Origin: JBHIKY01 sp042139015
GTDB taxonomy: Bacteria > Bacillota > Bacilli > Bacillales > Marinococcaceae
Reading direction: 5' to 3'
Assembly: GCF_042139015.1 (NCBI RefSeq)
Contig: NZ_JBHIKY010000020.1
Location: forward strand, 1 to 64,000
Length of the DNA stretch: 64,000 nt
Part shown: piece after piece, positions 9,257 to 17,847 of the stretch
Layout: each line of letters opens with the position of its first letter
Numbering within the stretch: position 1 is the first letter of the stretch
Program-made: the position numbers and the translations under genes
The notes under the pieces: model-generated
The model's input: the letters and a program-made list of their open reading frames with translations, nothing else
Told to the model about the DNA's origin: nothing
The model's database searches: none

Positions 9257-10642
9257 CTATACCTTTTCGTATTTTTTTAATCGACGCATCAATGCGGATT
9301 GAGTAATACCAAGCATTTTCGCAGCTTTTCTCGTAGACCCATGCTTTCTATAGGCTTCTATTACTTTACTTTTCTCTATTCTATTGAGAGTATCTGGGAG
9401 ACTTTCCCCTTCTTCTATCATTTCTAATGAATTATCGGTGCGAAGCTGCCGCATATTGTCGGGAAGGTCCTGGAGGTCCACCTTTTCTTTATCCGCAGTA
9501 ACTACTAGCCTCTCAACGACATTCTCTAATTCTCTGATGTTGCCCGGCCAATGATAAGCTTGAAGCTCTTCATACAGCCCCCGTGTAAAGCTGCGATTTT
9601 TTTGGTGAAGCTGATTAAAATGCTCAAGATTCACTTGTAATATTGGAAAAATATCTTCACGTCTTTCTCGCAAAGGCAGCACATGTATAGGAAGAACATT
9701 TAACCGATAATAAAGATCCTCACGAAACGTCCCTTCTCCGGCCATTTTTTTAAGATCTTTATTAGTCGCAGCTATGATTCGAATATCAGCCTTCTCTAAA
9801 GACGTACCACCGACAGGAAGAAAGGTTTTATCCTGCAGCAGCTGCAGGAGCTTAGGCTGGACATGAAGTGGAAGTTCTCCGATCTCATCCAGAAACAGTG
9901 TTCCTTTATCTGCAAGCTTCACCAACCCTGTTTTTCCTCCTGTATACGCACCTGTAAATGCCCCCTTCTTGTACCCAAAAAGTTCTGATTCTACCAATGA
10001 TGCAGGAATAGAGCCACAATTTATCTGAATGAGTGGACCTTGATGCCGATCACTTAAATCATGTATTCTTTCGGCCACCGCATTTTTGCCTGTGCCTGTT
10101 TCTCCTGTAATGAGAACGGTAGTTTGAACTCCAGCCACCTTACTAATAAGGCGCAATAGTTTTCTGAACTTCGGTCCTTTTCCTAAAAATCCTTTCCCTT
10201 CTACTTCGTTTTTTTCTACCTGGATATGTCTAATTTCCTGGCTGAATCTGCGTAATAGGTTTTCTGTCTCCTCTAACTGCAAAGATTTTTCAACATCCTT
10301 TGTGATATCTCTCGAATGAACAACAATAATTGAATCGCCATCCAAATCTAAGATGTGGCCGGTGACTAAATATTCCCGGTCTCCCAGTGAGGTTTGAACT
10401 CCGCTGACTGACTCCCCGCCTTCAATGACCATTCGAGTTATGGATGGCTTCATTATTCCGGCTTCTTCAAGATCCCAGACATTGTTTCCAATTAATTGTT
10501 TTCTTGAAGCGCCCAGAATCTTCTCACTGGCATCATTTAACCAAATGGTATTTCCACGACAGTCTGAAAAATACAATCCATCATGCAGTACATTTAATAT
10601 TTCCTTCATTGTTTTATTTTCAAATATAGGATGGGAGTTCAT
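9257..10642 (-). CDS. PAS-domain sigma-54-dependent transcriptional activator (module 1)
   Basis: A 461-residue enhancer-binding protein. An N-terminal PAS domain (about 10-120, LHDGLYFSDCRGNTIWLNDA) is joined through a short coiled region to a complete AAA+ domain: Walker A GETGTGKN, the sigma-54 contact loop GAFTGA in KKGAFTGAYTGGK, Walker B GGTLFLDEIGEL and the R-finger region LYYRLNVLP. The C-terminal TyrR/Fis-like helix-turn-helix ends QSALMRRLKKYEKV. There is no receiver domain, so the PAS domain probably senses a ligand directly. It is divergent from a symporter/amidohydrolase operon that has a sigma-54 promoter and dyad sites, which is its likely target; one dyad lies 16 bases upstream of its own start, suggesting autoregulation. 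Confidence 0.93.
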   Translation of the reverse strand: MNSHPIFENKTMKEILNVLHDGLYFSDCRGNTIWLNDASEKILGASRKQLIGNNVWDLEEAGIMKPSITRMVIEGGESVSGVQTSLGDREYLVTGHILDLDGDSIIVVHSRDITKDVEKSLQLEETENLLRRFSQEIRHIQVEKNEVEGKGFLGKGPKFRKLLRLISKVAGVQTTVLITGETGTGKNAVAERIHDLSDRHQGPLIQINCGSIPASLVESELFGYKKGAFTGAYTGGKTGLVKLADKGTLFLDEIGELPLHVQPKLLQLLQDKTFLPVGGTSLEKADIRIIAATNKDLKKMAGEGTFREDLYYRLNVLPIHVLPLRERREDIFPILQVNLEHFNQLHQKNRSFTRGLYEELQAYHWPGNIRELENVVERLVVTADKEKVDLQDLPDNMRQLRTDNSLEMIEEGESLPDTLNRIEKSKVIEAYRKHGSTRKAAKMLGITQSALMRRLKKYEKV

Positions 10643-10657
10643 GTTAGCCTCTCCTTG

Positions 10658-10737
10658 TGAGTCATAATAGACTCATATTTCTATTTTATTTAAATATACG
10701 AACCGATTTCGGTTCGTTTTGAATCGAAAACGACTCA
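10658..10737. promoter_or_regulatory. Three helically phased 18-bp dyads, candidate sigma-54 enhancer (UAS)
   Basis: Three inverted repeats share a 6-N6-6 layout: TGAGTC-N6-GACTCA at 10658-10675, CGAACC-N6-GGTTCG at 10699-10716 and TGAATC-N6-GACTCA at 10720-10737. Start-to-start distances are 41 and 21 bases, about four and two helical turns, so all would face the same side of the DNA. They end 73 bases before the -24 element of the sigma-54 promoter, a usual enhancer distance, and lie between the activator gene and the operon it probably controls. Confidence 0.7.
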
Positions 10738-10808
10738 CACTGTATAATTCCTTACGTTACTTTATTAAAAATAATCAGTCAAACAAGCTGAAATGATAAT
10801 GTTTTCTA

Positions 10809-10825
10809 TTGGCATAATACTTGCA
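10809..10825 (+). promoter_or_regulatory. Sigma-54 (SigL) promoter of the symporter operon
   Basis: TTGGCATAATACTTGCA has the invariant GG at 10811-10812 and GC at 10823-10824 with the required ten bases between them. Transcription should start near 10836. This rules out the ATG at 10839 as start of the next small gene, since it would leave almost no leader. Confidence 0.88.
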
Positions 10826-10865
10826 GTGAGTATAATAGATGTCCACAAACGGAGGTGAATCAAAA

Positions 10866-11039
10866 TTGAATGCTGATGTATTCGTATTATTTTTTAATGC
10901 CTTTCTCACGACATTAATTTCATCTGGAATTGTCATCTGGATCTTACGAAAGAAGTACCTCCCCGTTATAAAGAAGCTGGAAGAAAAGAGCGACCAGGAG
11001 CGGGCTTCTGCTAAGGAAGCTGCAGAAAAGCAAAGATAA
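10866..11039 (+). CDS. Small single-pass membrane protein, probable symporter accessory subunit
   Basis: A 57-residue protein starting at TTG 10866, which has a perfect GGAGGTGA seven bases upstream; the longer frame from 10839 lacks a ribosome site and starts at the predicted transcript end. One membrane helix (LFFNAFLTTLISSGIVIWIL) is followed by a basic turn and a highly charged helix (KKLEEKSDQERASAKEAAEKQR) likely to lie in the cytoplasm. It is the first gene after the sigma-54 promoter and ends 20 bases before the sodium:solute symporter gene. Small partner proteins are known for several SSS symporters, and that role is inferred here from position and shape only. Confidence 0.75.
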   Translation: MNADVFVLFFNAFLTTLISSGIVIWILRKKYLPVIKKLEEKSDQERASAKEAAEKQR

Positions 11040-11059
11040 TACTTAGGAGGTTCTAAACG

Positions 11060-12652
11060 GTGACTACAACTATTTTCTTTCTCGTGCTGGCCGTGTATGT
11101 TATTGCAGGCGGTATCGTTGCAAGATTTGTTAAAAGTAAAGCTGATTTTTACGTTATGGGTGAAAAGGGAACCACCATTCTCATTGTTGGAACTTTGGCA
11201 GCTACTTACTTGAGTGCCGTTACGTTATTAGGAATTTCAGGACAGTCGTATGCAGAAGGACCGCTTGTTATTGCTGCCCTCGGTTCCTTTGGAGCTTGGA
11301 TCGGCACCCTTCTTGCGGTGATATATATCGGCCGTAAAATGCGCGCCTTTGGTTGTCATACGATGCCGGACTTCTTTGAAATGAGGTTTAAAAATAAAAC
11401 GGTCAGCATTATTGCATTAATTATTATGATCATTGGGTTACTCGGTTACGGAGTTATCCAGCTGATTGGGGCAGGATTGGTATTAAGTGAAGTCACCGGA
11501 ATTTCATTCCCTATCATGATCGTACTATTTACATTGGCTCTGCTTGTTTTTTGTGCCCTTGGAGGAATGTACGGCGTCGTCATTACAGACACGCTGATGC
11601 TGTTTACGATGCTGGCGATATCGTGTATTATTGCCCCCTTTCTTATCGGCCAGGCTGGTTTTGATAACATGAAAGCATTAGGCGAATCCATTCCATTCTA
11701 TTGGACAATTGGAGGAGCGGAGCAACGGCCTCTCGGTTGGTCTATTTCCCAATTTTTAGTCTGGGTATTATTTTTCTCCTGTACACCTGCTCTTGTTTCG
11801 AGGGTTTTCCCTGCCAAAAATGACTTTGTCATCTTAAAAGCTGCTGTTATTGGAGTGTTTCTTGCACCGTTTATGCAGATAATCGTATTTCTCGCTGCAG
11901 GCAGTATGCAGATTCACCAGCCAGGAATTGAAAATACCGATAACGTGATGGTCATTGGCTTTATCGAGCACGTACCACCTCTGCTCGGTGGAATCGGCCT
12001 GGCCGGTTTAATGGCTTCGATCATGTCGACCGCTTCGACTCTGTTTGTGCTTGCAGGGTTTGCGCTGGCACGTGATTTATATGAACACCTCAATAATAAA
12101 AAAATGGATGAAAAACAAAGCCTGCGCGTCGGCCGTTATGCACAAGTACTGGTAGCTGCACTCGTTTGCGTTATTGCTATCATACAGCCGTCTGCAATAT
12201 ATTGGATTTCCATTTACGCTGGAGCCATTTTCGGTGTTGGCTGGCTTCCAACGGTGGTAGGGGGCCTTGAGTGGAAACGAATGAACAGCCGTGCCGCTAT
12301 AGGTAGTATGACTATTGGAACTCTCACCTTTATACTGGTTGATGAGCTTGCTAGAAGAGAAATTATTACACTTCCTGAACAGATAGATTCATTAATGATT
12401 GCTTTTTCTATAGGGGTCGTGACATTAGTAGTGATTGGATTTTGTACAAGGCCTAATGATTATGAGCTTTCATTCTTTAAGAAAATGAAGCAGACCAGCT
12501 TTGCTGACACGACTATTTCCGAATTTCTTGCAAAAGAGGATGGGCTTGCCCGCCTAAAAAAACAGTACAGGCAAACGATGGCTATATCCATCGCCTTCAT
12601 ATTTATTGCAGCTATCATTTGGGGTTACTTCTTTCTCATGCTTGGATTCTAG
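11060..12652 (+). CDS. Sodium:solute symporter (SSS family)
   Basis: A 530-residue membrane protein of the SSS/SLC5 family with about 13 membrane segments, starting at GTG 11060 with AGGAGG nine bases upstream. Typical family regions include ADFYVMGEKGTTILIVGTLA at residues 27-46, the TMPDFFEMRF segment and LAGLMASIMSTASTLFVLAG in the second half, which is part of the sodium-site region. It imports a solute with Na+. The following genes encode two M20 amidohydrolases, so an N-acylated or N-carbamoylated amino compound is the likeliest substrate. It belongs to the sigma-54-driven operon starting at 10836. Confidence 0.9.
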   Translation: MTTTIFFLVLAVYVIAGGIVARFVKSKADFYVMGEKGTTILIVGTLAATYLSAVTLLGISGQSYAEGPLVIAALGSFGAWIGTLLAVIYIGRKMRAFGCHTMPDFFEMRFKNKTVSIIALIIMIIGLLGYGVIQLIGAGLVLSEVTGISFPIMIVLFTLALLVFCALGGMYGVVITDTLMLFTMLAISCIIAPFLIGQAGFDNMKALGESIPFYWTIGGAEQRPLGWSISQFLVWVLFFSCTPALVSRVFPAKNDFVILKAAVIGVFLAPFMQIIVFLAAGSMQIHQPGIENTDNVMVIGFIEHVPPLLGGIGLAGLMASIMSTASTLFVLAGFALARDLYEHLNNKKMDEKQSLRVGRYAQVLVAALVCVIAIIQPSAIYWISIYAGAIFGVGWLPTVVGGLEWKRMNSRAAIGSMTIGTLTFILVDELARREIITLPEQIDSLMIAFSIGVVTLVVIGFCTRPNDYELSFFKKMKQTSFADTTISEFLAKEDGLARLKKQYRQTMAISIAFIFIAAIIWGYFFLMLGF

Positions 12653-12694
12653 TATTACATTCGTGAACTAACTAACCGAAGGAGCAGTGTCATT

Positions 12695-14008
12695 ATGAAT
12701 TTTGAAACGGTTCAAAGCAAAATAAACGAAGAAATAAATAAGCTGTGGAAAGATGAAATCAATTTTTTACAAACACTTGGCCGTTACCGCAGCACCCTGG
12801 GAAACGAACAGGCTATTCAAAACTTTTTGGTGGATTATTTTTCATCAAACTTAGAAATGGAAGTGGATCAATTCACGCCTGACATCAAATCATTAGCAAA
12901 GCATCCCGGATTTTCAGTGCCAGAATGGAGTTATGACGGGCGTTCCGTCGTGGTAGCTAAATCTACTTCAAATAACAAACCTAAAGGCAAAAGTGTTATA
13001 TTCCAAGGGCATGTTGACGTAGTCAGTCCGGGGCCGCTTGAAGATTGGACTTATGATCCATGGAGCTCCACCATAAGCGGAGGAAAAATGTTCGGGCGAG
13101 GCCTTCAGGATATGAAATCGGGAATTACTGCCATGATTTTTGCCTATAAAGCCATTCGTTCAGCTGGCTTTATGCCTGCCGCTGATTTTTTCTTTCAGAC
13201 AGTTATTGAAGAGGAGTGCACTGGCAATGGAGCTCTCGCAGCGCTTGAAAGAGGATACAGTGCCGATGCGGCAATCATTCCCGAGCCATTTGGTTTACAA
13301 GCCACGTATTCTCAGGTGGGAGTGATATGGCTGCGTATAACTGTTAAGGGTGCAGGTGCCCATACAGAGCGGGCCAGTGAAGCAGTGAACGCCATTGAAA
13401 AATCCTATATAATGATTGAGGCACTTCGCCAATACCGAAAGTATATAAACGAACAGCCGAAGCATCCGGACTTTAAGGATCATCCCCATCCGCTGAATGT
13501 AAATATTGGTACGATTCAATCAGGGGAATGGCCTTCTAACGTACCTTCAAAAGCAGTATTAGAAGCTCGGGTCGGATTTTACCCGGGACAGGATCCAAAT
13601 ATTATCAAGAAAGAAGTAAAAGAATGGATTCTTAAAGCCGCAGAACAAGATGATTGGCTTCGGGATTGTAAGCCCGAAATTACTTTTTTTGGTTTTCACG
13701 CGGAAGGATATTCGATAGACGACCAAACCGAGCTTTTCCAGAAGGTAGACCGTTCGCACGAGGTTATTACCGGTTCTCCCCCAAAACGAGCTGCATTAAC
13801 CTGCACGACCGACGCCCGCTTTTATAACCTCTATTACAATATTCCGGCTCTCTGCTATGGGCCTGCAGGTGGTAACATGCACGGTATTGATGAGTGGGTT
13901 GATTTAGAAAGTGTGAAGAAGGCCACCAAAGTGTACGCGCATTTTATATCGAACTGGTGCGGCCTCGAACCAACGGACAGAGGGGAGAGTCCTAACTATG
14001 AAGATTAA
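12695..14008 (+). CDS. M20 family ArgE/DapE-like deacylase
   Basis: A 437-residue zinc-dependent amidohydrolase. Metal ligands and catalytic residues of the M20 family are visible: His106 and Asp108 (FQGHVDVVSPG), Asp139 (GRGLQDMKSG) and the Glu172-Glu173 pair (TVIEEECTGNG); the dimerisation/lid domain spans about 215-330. It cleaves an amide bond of an N-acyl amino compound in the cytoplasm. It follows the symporter by 42 bases and overlaps the next hydrolase gene. The precise substrate (acetylornithine-like, formyl-amine or other) is not determinable; arginine biosynthesis is unlikely given the sigma-54 catabolic setting. Confidence 0.88.
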   Translation: MNFETVQSKINEEINKLWKDEINFLQTLGRYRSTLGNEQAIQNFLVDYFSSNLEMEVDQFTPDIKSLAKHPGFSVPEWSYDGRSVVVAKSTSNNKPKGKSVIFQGHVDVVSPGPLEDWTYDPWSSTISGGKMFGRGLQDMKSGITAMIFAYKAIRSAGFMPAADFFFQTVIEEECTGNGALAALERGYSADAAIIPEPFGLQATYSQVGVIWLRITVKGAGAHTERASEAVNAIEKSYIMIEALRQYRKYINEQPKHPDFKDHPHPLNVNIGTIQSGEWPSNVPSKAVLEARVGFYPGQDPNIIKKEVKEWILKAAEQDDWLRDCKPEITFFGFHAEGYSIDDQTELFQKVDRSHEVITGSPPKRAALTCTTDARFYNLYYNIPALCYGPAGGNMHGIDEWVDLESVKKATKVYAHFISNWCGLEPTDRGESPNYED

Positions 14009-15224
14009 CAGAAAGCGTGTGGAACAGAGATTTCATCAATTAAATCAAATTGGAATGGCCCCAGACGGTGGAATAACCCGGCTTTCCCTGAGTAACGAAG
14101 ATAAACAGGCAAGAGATTTATTTGTAGAGTGGTTAACGGAACTGGGGCTTCAAATAACCATTGATGACCTTGGCAATATTTACGGCACCAAGCCTGGTGA
14201 AGACAATAACAGGAAACCAATCGTTTTTGGCTCCCATTTCGATTCTGTGCCGGATGGTGGAATGTTTGATGGCGTACTGGGCGTGCTCGCTGGCTTAGAA
14301 ATTATCGAGACCATAATAGAAAAAAACATTTCCCACCGCCAGCCCCTCATCGTAGCTAATTTTACAAATGAAGAAGGGGCGCGTTTCCCAATCCCAATGA
14401 TCGCAAGCGGAGTACTTGGCGGAGTGTATTCAAAAGAAAAAATGTATAACCTTACTGATAATGATGGCAAATCTATCAAAGAGGAATTAGAGCGGATTGA
14501 ATACCTCGGTCAGGGAAAGAATCGTTTGAAAGAGATCGAAGCATTTATGGAACTGCACATAGAACAAGGGCCGGTATTAGAGCAAAATCAGAAACACATT
14601 GGAATTGTGAAAGGGATTCAAGGATTGTCCTGGCTGCGTGTTCACATTATTGGAGAAGCCGATCACGCCGGCCCTACCCCGATGCCTTCACGTAAAGACG
14701 CTGCAATTACATCTATGAGAATTATGCTCGATATTCACGAATGGGTAGAGAGCTTAAATGACAGCACCATTGTCACGTTCGGCCAGATTATTGCGTCCCC
14801 GAATGTCGTAAATGTTATCCCTGGCAAGGTAAGCTTTACTATCGATATTCGTCATCCAGATGCAGCTGCACTTGCTGACAGAAAAAAAGAATGCCTAAAA
14901 CGAATCGCATTTCATACTAACGATGCGGATTGCAGCTGGGAACATGAGGAATTATCTGAAATGCCACCGGTTCCATTTCACGAACCGTTTATTCTTGATT
15001 TGAAAGACATTTGCCTCAAGTACGACTATTCTTTTCAGATATTGCCGAGCGGGGCCGGCCATGACGCCATGCACATAACACGACTTGGTCCGACAGTGAT
15101 GATATTTGTTCCGAGTGTGGAAGGAAAAAGTCACAATAAAAAAGAGCTGACTCACTGGGAGCACATTGATACGGCAATAAACCTAATGTATGAGTGGACA
15201 GAACAGTTTGTTCATGGACGATAG
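13998..15224 (+). CDS. M20 family N-carbamoyl amino acid / allantoate amidohydrolase
   Basis: A 408-residue enzyme of the hydantoinase/carbamoylase (allantoate amidohydrolase, beta-ureidopropionase) branch. Diagnostic motifs are GSHFDSVPDGGMFDG (His80, Asp91), NFTNEEGARF (Glu125-Glu126), MELHIEQGPVLE and DHAGPTPMPSRKDA. It would release NH3 and CO2 from an N-carbamoyl group. The start overlaps the previous gene by 11 bases with GAGGGGAG upstream, so the two hydrolases are coupled. Together they suggest stepwise deacylation and decarbamoylation of an imported nitrogen source, under sigma-54 control. Confidence 0.9.
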   Translation: MKINRKRVEQRFHQLNQIGMAPDGGITRLSLSNEDKQARDLFVEWLTELGLQITIDDLGNIYGTKPGEDNNRKPIVFGSHFDSVPDGGMFDGVLGVLAGLEIIETIIEKNISHRQPLIVANFTNEEGARFPIPMIASGVLGGVYSKEKMYNLTDNDGKSIKEELERIEYLGQGKNRLKEIEAFMELHIEQGPVLEQNQKHIGIVKGIQGLSWLRVHIIGEADHAGPTPMPSRKDAAITSMRIMLDIHEWVESLNDSTIVTFGQIIASPNVVNVIPGKVSFTIDIRHPDAAALADRKKECLKRIAFHTNDADCSWEHEELSEMPPVPFHEPFILDLKDICLKYDYSFQILPSGAGHDAMHITRLGPTVMIFVPSVEGKSHNKKELTHWEHIDTAINLMYEWTEQFVHGR

Positions 15225-15267
15225 CTTGAGTTTACAAAAATACATTCGCTTGCTTGAAGTAAAGGAA

Positions 15268-15303
15268 ACGCTTCCGAATATTTTTTATCGGAAGCGTATT
15301 TTC
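15268..15303 (+). terminator. Terminator of the symporter/amidohydrolase operon
   Basis: ACGCTTCCGA and TCGGAAGCGT form a ten-base-pair stem with a T-rich loop, followed by ATTTTCT. The stem sequence recurs in the palindromes at 45251 and 52961. Confidence 0.8.
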
Positions 15304-15344
15304 TCTTCAGAGACCATTATATTCCAGTTTTTTAATGATTGAAT

Positions 15345-15698
15345 TTATTGACAGATCCGTTTGGACAGCTCCCGGTAAAACCCCATAACGTCCGTGTCCT
15401 TAAGGAAAGTAAGTGAGTGGGCTGCTTTCTTGGTGGCAATTTCAATATTGTTCGATAAGGACAAGAACCCGGTCTTCTCGATTGATATCTCTTCAATCTT
15501 ATGATATGGAATGCTTACGACTACTGATTTTGATTTTGACAGTAAAGCTCGATCCACGAAGAGAATTCTGTGCGAGGTGAAGGCAACAAAATCCACCATT
15601 AATCCGTAAGTGCCTTGAATCTCTTCTCCGTCAAATAAAAACTCCTGCGCTTCTTCCAAGTGCTTTTTCTTATTATCCCCTTTACTGAATAAACTCAT
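15345..15698 (-). CDS. Bacterial PH-domain protein
   Basis: A 117-residue soluble protein consisting almost entirely of a bacterial pleckstrin-homology-like domain (bPH_1/DUF1696 type): EEIQGTYGLMVDFVAFTSHRILFVDR, IPYHKIEEISIEKTG and the C-terminal helix VMGFYRELSKRIC. No signal peptide or membrane helix. Its function is unknown; such proteins are common single genes in Bacillus. It stands alone between convergent and same-direction genes with its own ribosome site. Confidence 0.8.
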   Translation of the reverse strand: MSLFSKGDNKKKHLEEAQEFLFDGEEIQGTYGLMVDFVAFTSHRILFVDRALLSKSKSVVVSIPYHKIEEISIEKTGFLSLSNNIEIATKKAAHSLTFLKDTDVMGFYRELSKRICQ

Positions 15699-15725
15699 TA
15701 TTTTTACCTCCTATAAATTCCTTTC

Positions 15726-17141
15726 TTACACCTCAAGATCATTGTTTGCTTTTATATCATCGACGTAAGTAGATTTCTGATATTTTTGATATCTAGAGAT
15801 CATAAAGTAGATTCCCAGCAGCCACCAGCCTCCGAGCATAACCCACTCGTGCCAGCCAAGGCCTGCCGGCATTCCCGGCAAATATTGAATGATGAAGAAA
15901 ATGCTGAGCAGAAAAGCAATATATCCAACGAGTCCCTTCCTGTCAGCTTTAAAAGGACGTACCATCTCAGGTTCTGATCGACGCAGTTTTAAGAAAGCTA
16001 GTGTTACCATGAAATAGGCAATGACAATGGTAAGGCCTCCTGCCTCTGAAAGCCAGCCAAGCATCGGTGAACCAAAGAACGGACTTATCGTTGAGACGAG
16101 CCCGATAAATAAGATAGCATTAGACGGTGTTTTATACTTCGGATGAAGCTTTCCGAACCAGGCGGGAAGCATATCTGTCTCTGCCATAGCGTAAATAACA
16201 CGGCTTCCGCCAATAATAAAAGCATTCCAGCTCGTCATTATACCTGCGATACCACCGACGACGAGAATATTTCCAAACACCTCAGAGCCGAACACAGCCG
16301 CCATCGCATCCGCTGTAGGCAGAGTAGACGCTTCTATAGCAGCATCATCCAGGCCAAATCCTACCGCATAAATGATGGCGATGTAAAAAATGACAGCAGA
16401 CAATACAGAAGCAATTAGTAGTTTACCAATGGAGCGGGGCTTCATATTCATCTCTTCTGCTGCCTGGGGGATAACGTCAAAGCCGACGAACATAAACGGT
16501 GTTGCTATGACAACAGCCAATATGCCCGCAGCCCCTCCTGTGAATAACGGTTCTGCATTTGCAAGACTGCCGTTCGAAGCTGAGCCGAAAATAAGCATTA
16601 ATCCTACCAGTACTATGAGTGAGGTAAACAACAATTGAATAAAAGCAGCGAATTTGATGCCGATGTAGTTAATAAACGTGACAAAAATGGATCCTGCCGC
16701 TCCTACTAATACCCAGGTAATATAGACTTCATAATCCGTGATAGTGTACATATACCCTGCTTTGTAATCGGGAAAAATATATTCAATAACGTCAGGCAGC
16801 GCAACGGCCTCAAAGGCAACGACAGATATGTATCCAAGGGCAATCGCCCAGGACGCAATAAAAGAGCCTCTCGGCCCGATTCCCCGCAGTGTATACGCAT
16901 GCTCCCCACCGACACGCGGCATCGCAGAAGCCAATTCAGAGTATGTAAGCCCTACAAAGACGACAAGTGTTCCTCCGATTAGAAAGGCGAGAATGGCACC
17001 GATCACACCTGCGTCGATTACCCAGCCGCCCGATAAGACCACCCAACCCCATCCTATCATCGCGCCAAACGCTAATACGAGCGCATCCGGCCGATTTAAC
17101 ACTTTTTTTAATTTGTTTTCATTCGTACGAATTGTCCTCAC
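15726..17141 (-). CDS. APC family amino acid permease
   Basis: A 471-residue permease with about 12 membrane segments. Segment 1 has the unwound glycine motif of the APC fold (FGAMIGWGWVVLSGG) and segment 6 has FMFVGFDVIPQAAEEM, as in amino acid/polyamine exchangers. It probably imports or exchanges an amino acid or amine. The GTG start is very close to its AAGGAG box, so initiation may be weak or the start may be slightly different. It lies downstream of a GABA-type aminotransferase on the same strand but is separated from it by repeats, so co-transcription from the sigma-54 promoter at 19224 is uncertain. Confidence 0.88.
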   Translation of the reverse strand: MRTIRTNENKLKKVLNRPDALVLAFGAMIGWGWVVLSGGWVIDAGVIGAILAFLIGGTLVVFVGLTYSELASAMPRVGGEHAYTLRGIGPRGSFIASWAIALGYISVVAFEAVALPDVIEYIFPDYKAGYMYTITDYEVYITWVLVGAAGSIFVTFINYIGIKFAAFIQLLFTSLIVLVGLMLIFGSASNGSLANAEPLFTGGAAGILAVVIATPFMFVGFDVIPQAAEEMNMKPRSIGKLLIASVLSAVIFYIAIIYAVGFGLDDAAIEASTLPTADAMAAVFGSEVFGNILVVGGIAGIMTSWNAFIIGGSRVIYAMAETDMLPAWFGKLHPKYKTPSNAILFIGLVSTISPFFGSPMLGWLSEAGGLTIVIAYFMVTLAFLKLRRSEPEMVRPFKADRKGLVGYIAFLLSIFFIIQYLPGMPAGLGWHEWVMLGGWWLLGIYFMISRYQKYQKSTYVDDIKANNDLEV

Positions 17142-17258
17142 TCCTTCAATTTGAATTATTGCGGTATCTTTTCAATATTCAGAATTTAAAAGGTGTGTTC
17201 CTTTATTATTTATATCCCCAACACCCGCCGCACCTGAAACATTCATGTTTTAAGGAGT

Positions 17259-17598
17259 GACTGGGACAAAAATATATTATTTATTGCAAAATCCAGGCGA
17301 TTCTACTGCATCTGTGTGGATTGTTTGTTACGTATGAGTTTTCAAAATATGCTCCGTCAAAATGCTTCGCTTTCCTAGGGCACGGCTCAAGCCTCCCCGG
17401 CAGAAAGAACACTGCCTGAAGAGACTTGAGACTCGTGCTGTTCCTCGACGCACAGGACGTGCTAGTGTCGATGTTGGCCACAGGACGTGGCCGGTTTTAA
17501 TCGACCAGGAGTCTACGCATTTTGACTACGCAAATGACTTGATTTCTCATTCAAAAAATAATATTCGTATTTCAAGAGGCTATTATTACTTGTCCAAA
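17259..17598 (+). repeat. Dispersed ~340-bp MITE-like element, copy 1
   Basis: This stretch matches 49033-49378 over its full length, with long identical blocks (for example 17387-17437). It begins GACTGGGACAAA; the matching right end is degraded here (ACTTGTCCAAAC). It has no coding capacity that is shared with the other copy. Two hairpins with the same AGGAC loop lie at 17450-17462 (GCAC/GTGC) and 17476-17492 (GGCCAC/GTGGCC). It is in the gap between the aminotransferase and the APC permease. Confidence 0.85.
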
Positions 17599-17659
17599 CT
17601 TATTCGTAAGGCCATCTTTGACTTGTATTAAATTAAACACGTGAAATTTTGGTGTTTAT

Positions 17660-17830
17660 TCTTCGATTGAAGAACGGAAAGCGGCGACTTCGTTGGTGTC
17701 AGCGCAGTCGGAAAATCCATTCTGGCGAAGCTTCGTTGAGACAGAATTAGTTGAAGCCAAGCCCCACGGAAAGCGTCCGCCTGCAGGGATGAAATCAACA
17801 AAATCCATACTTTCTCTGTTTTAAAAATTG
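17660..17830. repeat. GC-richer intergenic repeat of the GGAAAGCGTCCG type
   Basis: This part of the 17142-17847 gap has no gene. It contains GGAAAGCGTCCGCCTGCAGG, which recurs as GGAAAGCGTCCGTCTGTAGC at 19609-19628. Related short intergenic repeats are common in Bacillaceae. It is probably a decayed non-coding element. Confidence 0.5.
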
Positions 17831-17847
17831 GCTTCGTTTGACACTAT

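Noticed and set aside
10698..10717. Reading the middle palindrome ACGAACCGA-TT-TCGGTTCGT as a terminator of the activator gene
   Set aside because: It lies upstream of both divergent genes, so a terminator makes no sense; an operator role fits its phasing with the flanking dyads.
17362..17631. 89-codon frame in the dispersed repeat
   Set aside because: The frame is not kept in the other copy at 49033, so it is not a transposase or other gene.
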